A stretch of DNA of 64,000 nucleotides from Amblyomma americanum (Eukaryota > Arthropoda > Arachnida > Ixodida > Ixodidae). The stretch's first letter is position 1, and every line of letters begins with the position of its first letter. The stretch lies in the NCBI RefSeq assembly GCF_052857255.1, contig NW_027526675.1:91792-155791 (forward strand), read 5' to 3'. Below, in pieces: positions 11,601 to 25,799 of this stretch. The translations under genes were made by a program, and so were the position numbers. Below the pieces are notes generated by a model. The model ran no database searches and had not been told where the DNA came from. It saw only the letters and a list, made by a program, of their open reading frames with translations.

Positions 11601-14600
11601 TCTTGCTAGTTTCGATCTAAAACGATGTATCCCGTTGTTTAGAGCCGGAATACAAGTTTTCGCGCAGTTCTGAGAGAAAAAGTTTACACCTTTCTCTCCT
11701 CTACTCTTCGACGACTTGTAAAATCGATGCTCGTGATTCTTGCTAGTTTCGATCTAAAACGATGTATCCCTTTGTTTTGAGCCGGAATACAAGTTTTCGC
11801 GCAGTTCTCAAAGAAAAAGTTTGCACCATTCTCTCGTCTACTCTTCGACGACTTGTAAAATCGATGCTCGTGAATCTTGCTAGTTTTGATCTAAAACGAT
11901 GTATCCCGTTGTTTTGAGCCGGAATACAAGTTTTCGCGCAGTTCTGAGAGAAAAAGTTTACATCTTTCTCTCCTCTACTCTTCGACGACTTGTAAAATCG
12001 ATGCTCGTGATTCTTGCTAGTTTCGATCTAAAACGATGTATCCCTTTGTTTTGAGCCGGAATACAAGTTTTCGCGCAGTTCTGAAAGAAAAAGTTTGCAC
12101 CATTCTCTCGTCTACTCTTCGACGACTTGTAAAATCGATACCCGTGAATCTTGCTTGTTTCGATCTAAAACGATGTATCCCGTTGTTTTGAGCCGGAATA
12201 CAAGTTTTCGCGCAGTTTCGAGAGAAAAAGTTCACACCTTTCTCTCCTCTACTCTTCGACGACTTGTAAAATCGATGCTCGTAATTCTTGCTAGTTTCGA
12301 TCTAAACCATGTATCCCTTTTGCTTTGAGCCGGAATACAAGTTTTCGCGCAGTTTTGAGAAAAAAAATTTACACCATTTTTTCGTCTACTCTTCGACGAT
12401 TTGTAAAATCGATGCTCGTGAATCTTGCTAGTTTCGATCTAAAACGATGTATCTCGTTGTTTTGAGCCGAAATACAACTTTTCGCGCAGTTCTGAGAGAA
12501 AAAGTTTGCACCTTTCTCTCCTCTACTCTTCGACGACTTGTAAAATCTATGCTCGTGAATCTTGCTAGTTTCGATCTAAAACGATGTATCTCGTTGTTTT
12601 GAGCCGGAATACAAGTTTTCGCGCTGTTCTGAGAGAAAAAGTTTACACCTTTCTCTCGTCTACTCTTCGACGACTTGTAAAATCGATGCTCGTGAATCTT
12701 GCTAGTTTCGATCTAAAACGATGTATCTCGTTGTTTTGAGCCGGAATAGAAGTTTTCGCCCAGTTCTGAGAGAAAAAGTTTGCACCTTTCTCCCCTCTAC
12801 TCTTCGACGACTTGTAAAAACGATGCTCGTGAATTTTGCTTGTTTCGATCTAAAACGATGTATCCCGTTGTTTTGAGCCGGAATACAAGTTTTCGCGCAG
12901 TTCTGAGAGAAAAACTTTGCACCTTTTTCTCGTCTACTCTTCGAGGACTTGTAAAATCGATGCCCGTGAATTTTGTTAGTTTCGGTCTAAAACGATGTAT
13001 CCCGTTGTTCTGAGCCGGAATACAAGTTTTCGCGCAGTTCTGAGAGAAAAAGTTTACACCTTTCACTCGTCTACTCTTCGACGACTTGTAAAATCGATGC
13101 TCGTGAATCTTGCTAGTTTCGATCTAAAACGATGTATCCGGTTGTTTTGAGCCGGAATACAAGTTTTCGCGCAGTTCTGAGAGAAAACGTTTACACCTTT
13201 CTCTCGTCTACTCTTCGACGGCTTGTAAAATCGATGCTCGTGAATTTTGCTAGTTTCGATCTAAAACGATGTATCCTGTTGTTTTGAGCCGGAATACAAG
13301 TTTTCGCGCAGTTCTGAGAGAAAAAGTTTACACCTTTCTCTCCTGTACTCTTCGACGACTTGTAAAATCGGTGCTCGTGAATCTTGCTAGTTTTGATCTA
13401 AAACGATGTATCCCGTAGTTTTGAGCCGGAATACAAGTTTTCGCGCAGTTCTGGGAGAAATAGTTTACACCTTTCTCTCGTCTACTCTTCGACGACTTGT
13501 AAAATCGATGCTCGTGAATTTTGCTTGTTTCGATCTAAAACGATGTATCCCGTTGTTTTGAGCCGAAATTCAACTTTTCGCGCAGTTCTTAGAGAAAAAG
13601 TTTGCACCTTTCTCTCGTCTACTCTTCGACGACTTGTAAAATCGATGCTCGTGAATCTTGCTAGTTTCGATCTAAAACGATGTATCCCGTTGTTTGGAGC
13701 CGGAATACAAGTTTTCGCGCTGTTCTGAGAGAAAAAGTTTACACCTTTCTCTCCTCTACTCTTCGACGACTTGTAAAATCTATGCTCGTGAATCTTGCTA
13801 GTTTCGATCTAAAACGATGTATCTCGTTGTTTTGAGCCGGAATACAAGTTTTCGCGCTGTTCTGAGAGAAAAAGTTTACACCTTGCTCTCGTCTACTCTT
13901 CGACGACTTGTAAAATCGATGCTCGTGAATTTTGCTAGTTTCGATCTAAAACGATGTATCCCGTTGTTTTGAGCCGGAACACAAGTTTTCGCGCAGTTTT
14001 GAGAAAAATAATTTACACCATTTTTTCGTCTACTCTTCGACGATTTGTAAAATCGATGCTCGTGAATCTTGCTAGTTTCGATCTAAAACGATGTATCTCG
14101 TTGTTTTGAGCCGAAATACAACTTTTCGCGCAGTTCTGAGAGAAAAAGTTTGCACCTTTCTCTCTACTCTTCGAGGACTTGTAAAATCGATGCTCGTGAA
14201 TCTTCCTAGTTTCGATCTAAAACGATGTATCTCGTTATTTTGAGCCGGAATACAAGTTTTCGCGCTGTTCTGAGAGAAAAAGTTTACACCTTTCTCTCGT
14301 CTACTCTTCGACGACTTGTAAAATCGATGCTCGTGAATCTTGCTAGTTTCGATCTAAAACGATGTATCTCGTTGTTTTGAGCCGGAATAGAAGTTTTCGT
14401 CCTGTTCTGAGAGAAAAAGTTTGCACCTTTCTCCCCTCTACTCTTCGACGACTTGTAAAAACGATGCTCGTGAATTTTGCTTGTTTCGATCTAAAACGAT
14501 GTATCCCGTTGTTTTGAGCCGGAATACAGGTTTTCGCGCAGTTCTGAGAGAAAAACTTTGCACCTTTTTCTCGTCTACTCTTCGAGGACTTGTAAAATCG

Positions 14601-16375
14601 ATGCCCGTGAATTTTGTTAGTTTCGGTCTAAAACGATATATCCCGTTGTTCTGAGCCGGAATACAAGTTTTCGCGCAGTTCTGAGAGAAAAAGTTTACAC
14701 CTTTCACTCGTCTACTCTTTGACGACTTGTAAAATCGATGCTCGTGAATCTTGCTAGTTTCGATCTAAAACGATGTATCCCGTTGTTTTGAGCCGGAATA
14801 CAAGTTTTCGCGCTGTTCTGAGAGAAAAAGTTTACACCTTTCTCTCGTCTACTCTTCGACGACTTGTAAAATCGATGCTCGTGAATCTTGCTAGTTTCGA
14901 TCTAAAACGATGTATCTCGTTGTTTTGAGCCGAAATACAACTTTTCGCGCAGTTCTGAGAGAAAAAGTTTGCACCTTTTTCTCGTGTACTCTCCGACGAC
15001 TTGTTAAATCGATGCTCGTGAATATTGCTAGTTTCGATCTAAAACGATGTATCCCGTTGTTTTGAGCCGGAATACAAGTTTTCGCGCAGTTCTGGGAGAA
15101 ATAGTTTACACCTTTCTCTCGTCTACTCTTCGACGACATGTGAAATCTATGCTCGTGAATCTTGCTAGTTTCGATCTAAAACGATGTATCTCGTTGTTTT
15201 AAGCCGGAATACAAGTTTTCGCGCTGTTCTGAGAGAAAAAGTTTACACCTTTCTCTCGTCTACTCTTCGACGACTTGTAAAATCGATGCTCGTGAATCTT
15301 GCTAGTTTCGATCTAAAACGATGTATCTCGTTGTTTTGAGCCGAAATACAACTTTTCGCGCAGTTCTGAGAGAAAAAGTTTGCACCTTTTTCTCGTGTAC
15401 TCTTCGACGACTTGTTAAATCGATGCTCGTGAATATTGCTAGTTTCGATCTAAAACGATGTATCCCGTTGTTTTGAGCCAGAATACAAGTTTTCGCGCTG
15501 TTCTGAGAGAAAAAATTTACACCTTTCTCTCGTCTACTCTTCGACGATTTGTAAAATCGATGCTCGTGAATCTTGCTAGTTTTGATCTAAAACGATGTAT
15601 CCCGTTGTTTTGAGCCGGAATACAAGTTTTCGCGCAGTTCTGAGAGAAAAAGTTTGCACCTTTCTCTCCTCTACTCTTCGACGACTTGTAAAATCTATGC
15701 TCGTGAATCTTGCTAGTTTCGATCTAAAACGATGTATCTCGTTGTTTTGAGCCGGAATACAAGTTTTCGCGCTGTTCTGAGAGAAAAAGTTTACACCTTT
15801 CTCTCCTCTACTCATCGACGGCTTGTAAAATCTATGCTCGTGAATCTTGCTAGTTTCGATCTAAAACGATGTATCTCGTTGTTTTGAGCCGGAATACAAG
15901 TTTTCGCGCAGTTCTGAGAGAAAAAATTTACACCTTTCTCTCCTCTACTCTTCGACGACTTGTAAAATCGATGCTCGTGAATTTTGCTAGTTTCGATCTA
16001 AAACGATGTATCCCGTTGTTTTGAGCCAGAACGCAAGTTATCGCGCAGTTCTGAGAAAAAAAGATTACACATTTCTCTCCTCTACTCTTCGACGACTTGT
16101 AAAATCGATGCTCGTGAATTTTGCTAGTTTCGATGTAAAACGATGTATCTCGTGTTTTGAGCCGGAATACAAGTTTTCGCGCAGTTCTGAGAGAAAAAGT
16201 TTACACCTTTCTCTCCTCTACTCTTCGACGACTTGTAAAATCGATGCTCGTGATTCTTGCTAGTTTCGATCTAAAACGATGTATCCCTTTGTTTTGAGCC
16301 GGAATACAAGTTTTCGCGCAGTTCTCAAAGAAAAAGTTTGCACCATTCTCTCGTCTACTCTTCGACGACTTGTAA
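11580..16375. repeat. 35-monomer tandem duplication, copy 1 (4,791/4,794 bp)
   Basis: Every diagnostic variant from about 11,640 to 16,350 recurs 4,791 bp later (first half) or 4,794 bp later (second half). The 3-bp shift is explained at 14,158, where this copy reads CTTTCTCTCTACTC and the partner near 18,951 reads CTTTCTCTCCTCTAC. Apart from that site and very few substitutions the copies look identical, so this is a recent event. Confidence 0.9.
12064..14070. repeat. 18-monomer repeat, copy 2 (period 2,466 bp)
   Basis: Near-identical to 9,598-11,600. A small difference is CTCCTGTAC near 13,343 where copy 1 has CTCCTCTAC; that change is shared with 18,133, so it arose before the 4.79-kb duplication that copied this segment. 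Confidence 0.85.
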
Positions 16376-19300
16376 AATCGATGCTCGTGAATCTTGCTAG
16401 TTTCGATCTAAAACGATGTATCCCGTTGTTTAGAGCCGGAATACAAGTTTTCGCGCAGTTCTGAGAGAAAAAGTTTACACCTTTCTCTCCTCTACTCTTC
16501 GACGACTTGTAAAATCGATGCTCGTGATTCTTGCTAGTTTCGATCTAAAACGATGTATCCCTTTGTTTTGAGCCGGAATACAAGTTTTCGCGCAGTTCTC
16601 AAAGAAAAAGTTTGCACCATTCTCTCGTCTACTCTTCGACGACTTGTAAAATCGATGCTCGTGAATCTTGCTAGTTTTGATCTAAAACGATGTATCCCGT
16701 TGTTTTGAGCCGGAATACAAGTTTTCGCGCAGTTCTGAGAGAAAAAGTTTACATCTTTCTCTCCTCTACTCTTCGACGACTTGTAAAATCGATGCTCGTG
16801 ATTCTTGCTAGTTTCGATCTAAAACGATGTATCCCTTTGTTTTGAGCCGGAATACAAGTTTTCGCGCAGTTCTGAAAGAAAAAGTTTGCACCATTCTCTC
16901 GTCTACTCTTCGACGACTTGTAAAATCGATACCCGTGAATCTTGCTTGTTTCGATCTAAAACGATGTATCCCGTTGTTTTGAGCCGGAATACAAGTTTTC
17001 GCGCAGTTTCGAGAGAAAAAGTTCACACCTTTCTCTCCTCTACTCTTCGACGACTTGTAAAATCGATGCTCGTAATTCTTGCTAGTTTCGATCTAAACCA
17101 TGTATCCCTTTTGCTTTGAGCCGGAATACAAGTTTTCGCGCAGTTTTGAGAAAAAAAATTTACACCATTTTTTCGTCTACTCTTCGACGATTTGTAAAAT
17201 CGATGCTCGTGAATCTTGCTAGTTTCGATCTAAAACGATGTATCTCGTTGTTTTGAGCCGAAATACAACTTTTCGCGCAGTTCTGAGAGAAAAAGTTTGC
17301 ACCTTTCTCTCCTCTACTCTTCGACGACTTGTAAAATCTATGCTCGTGAATCTTGCTAGTTTCGATCTAAAACGATGTATCTCGTTGTTTTGAGCCGGAA
17401 TACAAGTTTTCGCGCTGTTCTGAGAGAAAAAGTTTACACCTTTCTCTCGTCTACTCTTCGACGACTTGTAAAATCGATGCTCGTGAATCTTGCTAGTTTC
17501 GATCTAAAACGATGTATCTCGTTGTTTTGAGCCGGAATAGAAGTTTTCGCCCAGTTCTGAGAGAAAAAGTTTGCACCTTTCTCCCCTCTACTCTTCGACG
17601 ACTTGTAAAAACGATGCTCGTGAATTTTGCTTGTTTCGATCTAAAACGATGTATCCCGTTGTTTTGAGCCGGAATACAAGTTTTCGCGCAGTTCTGAGAG
17701 AAAAACTTTGCACCTTTTTCTCGTCTACTCTTCGAGGACTTGTAAAATCGATGCCCGTGAATTTTGTTAGTTTCGGTCTAAAACGATGTATCCCGTTGTT
17801 CTGAGCCGGAATACAAGTTTTCGCGCAGTTCTGAGAGAAAAAGTTTACACCTTTCACTCGTCTACTCTTCGACGACTTGTAAAATCGATGCTCGTGAATC
17901 TTGCTAGTTTCGATCTAAAACGATGTATCCGGTTGTTTTGAGCCGGAATACAAGTTTTCGCGCAGTTCTGAGAGAAAACGTTTACACCTTTCTCTCGTCT
18001 ACTCTTCGACGGCTTGTAAAATCGATGCTCGTGAATTTTGCTAGTTTCGATCTAAAACGATGTATCCTGTTGTTTTGAGCCGGAATACAAGTTTTCGCGC
18101 AGTTCTGAGAGAAAAAGTTTACACCTTTCTCTCCTGTACTCTTCGACGACTTGTAAAATCGGTGCTCGTGAATCTTGCTAGTTTTGATCTAAAACGATGT
18201 ATCCCGTAGTTTTGAGCCGGAATACAAGTTTTCGCGCAGTTCTGGGAGAAATAGTTTACACCTTTCTCTCGTCTACTCTTCGACGACTTGTAAAATCGAT
18301 GCTCGTGAATTTTGCTTGTTTCGATCTAAAACGATGTATCCCGTTGTTTTGAGCCGAAATTCAACTTTTCGCGCAGTTCTTAGAGAAAAAGTTTGCACCT
18401 TTCTCTCGTCTACTCTTCGACGACTTGTAAAATCGATGCTCGTGAATCTTGCTAGTTTCGATCTAAAACGATGTATCCCGTTGTTTGGAGCCGGAATACA
18501 AGTTTTCGCGCTGTTCTGAGAGAAAAAGTTTACACCTTTCTCTCCTCTACTCTTCGACGACTTGTAAAATCTATGCTCGTGAATCTTGCTAGTTTCGATC
18601 TAAAACGATGTATCTCGTTGTTTTGAGCCGGAATACAAGTTTTCGCGCTGTTCTGAGAGAAAAAGTTTACACCTTGCTCTCGTCTACTCTTCGACGACTT
18701 GTAAAATCGATGCTCGTGAATTTTGCTAGTTTCGATCTAAAACGATGTATCCCGTTGTTTTGAGCCGGAACACAAGTTTTCGCGCAGTTTTGAGAAAAAT
18801 AATTTACACCATTTTTTCGTCTACTCTTCGACGATTTGTAAAATCGATGCTCGTGAATCTTGCTAGTTTCGATCTAAAACGATGTATCTCGTTGTTTTGA
18901 GCCGAAATACAACTTTTCGCGCAGTTCTGAGAGAAAAAGTTTGCACCTTTCTCTCCTCTACTCTTCGACGACTTGTAAAATCTATGCTCGTGAATCTTCC
19001 TAGTTTCGATCTAAAACGATGTATCTCGTTATTTTGAGCCGGAATACAAGTTTTCGCGCTGTTCTGAGAGAAAAAGTTTACACCTTTCTCTCGTCTACTC
19101 TTCGACGACTTGTAAAATCGATGCTCGTGAATCTTGCTAGTTTCGATCTAAAACGATGTATCTCGTTGTTTTGAGCCGGAATAGAAGTTTTCGTCCTGTT
19201 CTGAGAGAAAAAGTTTGCACCTTTCTCCCCTCTACTCTTCGACGACTTGTAAAAACGATGCTCGTGAATTTTGCTTGTTTCGATCTAAAACGATGTATCC

Positions 19301-21170
19301 CGTTGTTTTGAGCCGGAATACAGGTTTTCGCGCAGTTCTGAGAGAAAAACTTTGCACCTTTTTCTCGTCTACTCTTCGAGGACTTGTAAAATCGATGCCC
19401 GTGAATTTTGTTAGTTTCGGTCTAAAACGATATATCCCGTTGTTCTGAGCCGGAATACAAGTTTTCGCGCAGTTCTGAGAGAAAAAGTTTACACCTTTCA
19501 CTCGTCTACTCTTTGACGACTTGTAAAATCGATGCTCGTGAATCTTGCTAGTTTCGATCTAAAACGATGTATCCCGTTGTTTTGAGCCGGAATACAAGTT
19601 TTCGCGCTGTTCTGAGAGAAAAAGTTTACACCTTTCTCTCGTCTACTCTTCGACGACTTGTAAAATCGATGCTCGTGAATCTTGCTAGTTTCGATCTAAA
19701 ACGATGTATCTCGTTGTTTTGAGCCGAAATACAACTTTTCGCGCAGTTCTGAGAGAAAAAGTTTGCACCTTTTTCTCGTGTACTCTCCGACGACTTGTTA
19801 AATCGATGCTCGTGAATATTGCTAGTTTCGATCTAAAACGATGTATCCCGTTGTTTTGAGCCGGAATACAAGTTTTCGCGCAGTTCTGGGAGAAATAGTT
19901 TACACCTTTCTCTCGTCTACTCTTCGACGACATGTGAAATCTATGCTCGTGAATCTTGCTAGTTTCGATCTAAAACGATGTATCTCGTTGTTTTAAGCCG
20001 GAATACAAGTTTTCGCGCTGTTCTGAGAGAAAAAGTTTACACCTTTCTCTCGTCTACTCTTCGACGACTTGTAAAATCGATGCTCGTGAATCTTGCTAGT
20101 TTCGATCTAAAACGATGTATCTCGTTGTTTTGAGCCGAAATACAACTTTTCGCGCAGTTCTGAGAGAAAAAGTTTGCACCTTTTTCTCGTGTACTCTTCG
20201 ACGACTTGTTAAATCGATGCTCGTGAATATTGCTAGTTTCGATCTAAAACGATGTATCCCGTTGTTTTGAGCCAGAATACAAGTTTTCGCGCTGTTCTGA
20301 GAGAAAAAATTTACACCTTTCTCTCGTCTACTCTTCGACGATTTGTAAAATCGATGCTCGTGAATCTTGCTAGTTTTGATCTAAAACGATGTATCCCGTT
20401 GTTTTGAGCCGGAATACAAGTTTTCGCGCAGTTCTGAGAGAAAAAGTTTGCACCTTTCTCTCCTCTACTCTTCGACGACTTGTAAAATCTATGCTCGTGA
20501 ATCTTGCTAGTTTCGATCTAAAACGATGTATCTCGTTGTTTTGAGCCGGAATACAAGTTTTCGCGCTGTTCTGAGAGAAAAAGTTTACACCTTTCTCTCC
20601 TCTACTCATCGACGGCTTGTAAAATCTATGCTCGTGAATCTTGCTAGTTTCGATCTAAAACGATGTATCTCGTTGTTTTGAGCCGGAATACAAGTTTTCG
20701 CGCAGTTCTGAGAGAAAAAATTTACACCTTTCTCTCCTCTACTCTTCGACGACTTGTAAAATCGATGCTCGTGAATTTTGCTAGTTTCGATCTAAAACGA
20801 TGTATCCCGTTGTTTTGAGCCAGAACGCAAGTTATCGCGCAGTTCTGAGAAAAAAAGATTACACATTTCTCTCCTCTACTCTTCGACGACTTGTAAAATC
20901 GATGCTCGTGAATTTTGCTAGTTTCGATGTAAAACGATGTATCTCGTGTTTTGAGCCGGAATACAAGTTTTCGCGCAGTTCTGAGAGAAAAAGTTTACAC
21001 CTTTCTCTCCTCTACTCTTCGACGACTTGTAAAATCGATGCTCGTGATTCTTGCTAGTTTCGATCTAAAACGATGTATCCCTTTGTTTTGAGCCGGAATA
21101 CAAGTTTTCGCGCAGTTCTGAAAGAAAAAGTTTGCACCATTCTCTCGTCTACTCTTCGACGACTTGTAAA
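16376..21170. repeat. 35-monomer tandem duplication, copy 2
   Basis: Immediately adjoins copy 1. The chimeric junction monomer near 16,280-16,430 switches from the series ending ATCCCTTTG / GTTCTCAAAG to the series beginning TTTAGAGCC, without disturbing the 137-bp phase. The copy ends near 21,170, where the ATAACGTTG monomer replaces the expected TTTAGAGCC monomer. Confidence 0.9.
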
Positions 21171-22792
21171 ATCGATGCTCGTGAATCTTGCTAGTTTCGA
21201 TCTAAAACGATGTATAACGTTGTTTTGAGCCGAAATACAACTTTTCGCGCAGTTCTGAGAGAAAAAGTTTGCACCTTTTTCTCGTGTACTTTTCGACGAC
21301 TTGTAAAATCGATGCTCGTGAATCTTGCTAGTTTCGATCTTAAACGATGTCCCCCGTTTTTTTCAGCCGGAATACAAGTTTTCGTGCTGTAATGAGAGAA
21401 AAAGTTTACACCTTTCTCTCCTCTACTCATCGACGGCTTGTAAAATCTATGCTCGTGAATCTTGCTAGTTTCGATCTAAAACGATGTATCTCGTTGTTTT
21501 GAGCCGGAATACAAGTTTTCGCGCAGTTCTGAGAGAAAAAATTTACACCTTTCTCTCCTCTACTCTTCGACGACTTGTAAAATCGATGCTCGTGAATTTT
21601 GCTAGTTTCGATCTAAAACGATGTATCCCGTTGTTTTGAGCCAGAACGCAAGTTATCGCGCAGTTCTGAGAAAAAAAGATTACACATTTCTCTCCTCTAC
21701 TCTTCGACGACTTGGAAAATCGATGCTCGTGAATTTTGCTAGTTTCGATGTAAAACGATGTATCTCGTGTTTTGAGCCGGAATACAAGTTTTCGCGCAGT
21801 TCTGAGAGAAAAAGTTTACACCTTTCTCTCCTCTACTCTTTGACGACTTGTAAAATCGATGCTCGTGAATTTTGCTAGTTTCGATCTAAAACGATGTATC
21901 CCGTTGTTTTGAGCCGGAACACAAGTTTTCGCGCAGTTCTGAGAGAAAAAATTTACACCTCTCTCGTCTACTCTTCGACGATTTGTAAAATCGATGCTCG
22001 TGAATCTTGCTAGTTTCGATCTAAAACGATGTATCCCGTTGTTTTGAGCCGGAATACAAGTTTTCGCGCCGTTCTGAGAGAAAAAGTTTACACCCTTCTC
22101 TCCTCTACTCTTCGACGACTTGTAAAATCGATGCTCGTGATTCTTGCTAGTTTTCATCTAAAACGATGTATCCCTTTGTTTTGAGCCGGAATACAAGTTT
22201 TCGCGCAGTTCTGAGAGAAAAAATTTACAGCTTTTTTTCGTTTACTCTTCGACGACTTGTAAAATCGATGCCCGTGAATCTTGCTTGTTTCGATCTAAAA
22301 CGATGTATCCCGTTGTTTTGAGCCGGAATACAAGTTTTCGCGCAGTTTCGAGAGAAAAAGTTTACACCTTTCTCTCCTCTACTCTTCGACGACTTGTAAA
22401 ATCGATGCTCGTAATTCTTGGTAGTTTCGATCTAAACCATGTATCCCTTTTGCTTTGAGCCGGAATACAAGTTTTCGCGCAGTTCTGAGAGAAAAAATTT
22501 ACACCTCTCTCGTCTACTCTTCGACGATTTGTAAAATCGATGCTCGTGAATTTTGCTAGTTTCGATGTAAAACGATGTATCTCGTGTTTTGAGCCGGAAT
22601 ACAAGTTTTCGCGCAGTTCTGAGAGAAAAAGTTTACACCTTTCTCTCCTCTACTCTTCGACGACTTGTAAAATCGATGCTCGTGATTCTTGCTAGTTTCG
22701 ATCTAAAACGATGTATCCCTTTGTTTTGAGCCGGAATACAAGTTTTCGCGCAGTTCTGAAAGAAAAAGTTTGCACCATTCTCTCGTCTACTC
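19786..22792. repeat. 22-monomer tandem duplication, copy 1 (3,007 bp)
   Basis: Constant offset of 3,007 bp to 22,793-25,799. The unit is 7 bp short of 22 x 137 because it contains several 136-bp or shorter monomers such as ATCTCGTGTTTTGAG and TTTACACCTCTCTCG. Its left part overlaps copy 2 of the 4.79-kb duplication. A copy difference is GATGTCCCCCG at 21,347 against GATGTATCCCG at 24,354. Confidence 0.9.
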
Positions 22793-25700
22793 TCCGACGA
22801 CTTGTTAAATCGATGCTCGTGAATATTGCTAGTTTCGATCTAAAACGATGTATCCCGTTGTTTTGAGCCGGAATACAAGTTTTCGCGCAGTTCTGGGAGA
22901 AATAGTTTACACCTTTCTCTCGTCTACTCTTCGACGACATGTGAAATCTATGCTCGTGAATCTTGCTAGTTTCGATCTAAAACGATGTATCTCGTTGTTT
23001 TAAGCCGGAATACAAGTTTTCGCGCTGTTCTGAGAGAAAAAGTTTACACCTTTCTCTCGTCTACTCTTCGACGACTTGTAAAATCGATGCTCGTGAATCT
23101 TGCTAGTTTCGATCTAAAACGATGTATCTCGTTGTTTTGAGCCGAAATACAACTTTTCGCGCAGTTCTGAGAGAAAAAGTTTGCACCTTTTTCTCGTGTA
23201 CTCTTCGACGACTTGTTAAATCGATGCTCGTGAATATTGCTAGTTTCGATCTAAAACGATGTATCCCGTTGTTTTGAGCCAGAATACAAGTTTTCGCGCT
23301 GTTCTGAGAGAAAAAATTTACACCTTTCTCTCGTCTACTCTTCGACGATTTGTAAAATCGATGCTCGTGAATCTTGCTAGTTTTGATCTAAAACGATGTA
23401 TCCCGTTGTTTTGAGCCGGAATACAAGTTTTCGCGCAGTTCTGAGAGAAAAAGTTTGCACCTTTCTCTCCTCTACTCTTCGACGACTTGTAAAATCTATG
23501 CTCGTGAATCTTGCTAGTTTCGATCTAAAACGATGTATCTCGTTGTTTTGAGCCGGAATACAAGTTTTCGCGCTGTTCTGAGAGAAAAAGTTTACACCTT
23601 TCTCTCCTCTACTCATCGACGGCTTGTAAAATCTATGCTCGTGAATCTTGCTAGTTTCGATCTAAAACGATGTATCTCGTTGTTTTGAGCCGGAATACAA
23701 GTTTTCGCGCAGTTCTGAGAGAAAAAATTTACACCTTTCTCTCCTCTACTCTTCGACGACTTGTAAAATCGATGCTCGTGAATTTTGCTAGTTTCGATCT
23801 AAAACGATGTATCCCGTTGTTTTGAGCCAGAACGCAAGTTATCGCGCAGTTCTGAGAAAAAAAGATTACACATTTCTCTCCTCTACTCTTCGACGACTTG
23901 TAAAATCGATGCTCGTGAATTTTGCTAGTTTCGATGTAAAACGATGTATCTCGTGTTTTGAGCCGGAATACAAGTTTTCGCGCAGTTCTGAGAGAAAAAG
24001 TTTACACCTTTCTCTCCTCTACTCTTCGACGACTTGTAAAATCGATGCTCGTGATTCTTGCTAGTTTCGATCTAAAACGATGTATCCCTTTGTTTTGAGC
24101 CGGAATACAAGTTTTCGCGCAGTTCTGAAAGAAAAAGTTTGCACCATTCTCTCGTCTACTCTTCGACGACTTGTAAAATCGATGCTCGTGAATCTTGCTA
24201 GTTTCGATCTAAAACGATGTATAACGTTGTTTTGAGCCGAAATACAACTTTTCGCGCAGTTCTGAGAGAAAAAGTTTGCACCTTTTTCTCGTGTACTTTT
24301 CGACGACTTGTAAAATCGATGCTCGTGAATCTTGCTAGTTTCGATCTTAAACGATGTATCCCGTTTTTTTCAGCCGGAATACAAGTTTTCGTGCTGTAAT
24401 GAGAGAAAAAGTTTACACCTTTCTCTCCTCTACTCATCGACGGCTTGTAAAATCTATGCTCGTGAATCTTGCTAGTTTCGATCTAAAACGATGTATCTCG
24501 TTGTTTTGAGCCGGAATACAAGTTTTCGCGCAGTTCTGAGAGAAAAAATTTACACCTTTCTCTCCTCTACTCTTCGACGACTTGTAAAATCGATGCTCGT
24601 GAATTTTGCTAGTTTCGATCTAAAACGATGTATCCCGTTGTTTTGAGCCAGAACGCAAGTTATCGCGCAGTTCTGAGAAAAAAAGATTACACATTTCTCT
24701 CCTCTACTCTTCGACGACTTGGAAAATCGATGCTCGTGAATTTTGCTAGTTTCGATGTAAAACGATGTATCTCGTGTTTTGAGCCGGAATACAAGTTTTC
24801 GCGCAGTTCTGAGAGAAAAAGTTTACACCTTTCTCTCCTCTACTCTTTGACGACTTGTAAAATCGATGCTCGTGAATTTTGCTAGTTTCGATCTAAAACG
24901 ATGTATCCCGTTGTTTTGAGCCGGAACACAAGTTTTCGCGCAGTTCTGAGAGAAAAAATTTACACCTCTCTCGTCTACTCTTCGACGATTTGTAAAATCG
25001 ATGCTCGTGAATCTTGCTAGTTTCGATCTAAAACGATGTATCCCGTTGTTTTGAGCCGGAATACAAGTTTTCGCGCCGTTCTGAGAGAAAAAGTTTACAC
25101 CCTTCTCTCCTCTACTCTTCGACGACTTGTAAAATCGATGCTCGTGATTCTTGCTAGTTTTCATCTAAAACGATGTATCCCTTTGTTTTGAGCCGGAATA
25201 CAAGTTTTCGCGCAGTTCTGAGAGAAAAAATTTACAGCTTTTTTTCGTTTACTCTTCGACGACTTGTAAAATCGATGCCCGTGAATCTTGCTTGTTTCGA
25301 TCTAAAACGATGTATCCCGTTGTTTTGAGCCGGAATACAAGTTTTCGCGCAGTTTCGAGAGAAAAAGTTTACACCTTTCTCTCCTCTACTCTTCGACGAC
25401 TTGTAAAATCGATGCTCGTAATTCTTGGTAGTTTCGATCTAAACCATGTATCCCTTTTGCTTTGAGCCGGAATACAAGTTTTCGCGCAGTTCTGAGAGAA
25501 AAAATTTACACCTCTCTCGTCTACTCTTCGACGATTTGTAAAATCGATGCTCGTGAATTTTGCTAGTTTCGATGTAAAACGATGTATCTCGTGTTTTGAG
25601 CCGGAATACAAGTTTTCGCGCAGTTCTGAGAGAAAAAGTTTACACCTTTCTCTCCTCTACTCTTCGACGACTTGTAAAATCGATGCTCGTGATTCTTGCT

Positions 25701-25799
25701 AGTTTCGATCTAAAACGATGTATCCCTTTGTTTTGAGCCGGAATACAAGTTTTCGCGCAGTTCTGAAAGAAAAAGTTTGCACCATTCTCTCGTCTACTC
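22793..25799. repeat. 22-monomer tandem duplication, copy 2 (3,007 bp)
   Basis: Starts inside a chimeric monomer. Left of about 22,792 the sequence follows the ACCATTCTCTCGTCTACTC series also seen at 21,137. Right of it the sequence follows the CTCCGACGACTTGTTAAATC series seen at 19,786. The switch occurs within the shared pyrimidine-rich part of the monomer and the 137-bp phase is kept. Confidence 0.9.
23910..25547. repeat. 12-monomer tandem duplication, unit 1 (1,638 bp)
   Basis: The offset is 1,638 bp to 25,548-27,130. The unit contains GATGTAAAACG, ATCTCGTGTTTTGAG, ATAACGTTG, GTGCTGTAATGAG, AGTTATCGCGC, ACCTCTCTCG and AACCATGTATCCC monomers in the same order as the next unit. The corresponding unit in the previous 3,007-bp copy is about 20,903-22,540. 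Confidence 0.85.
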
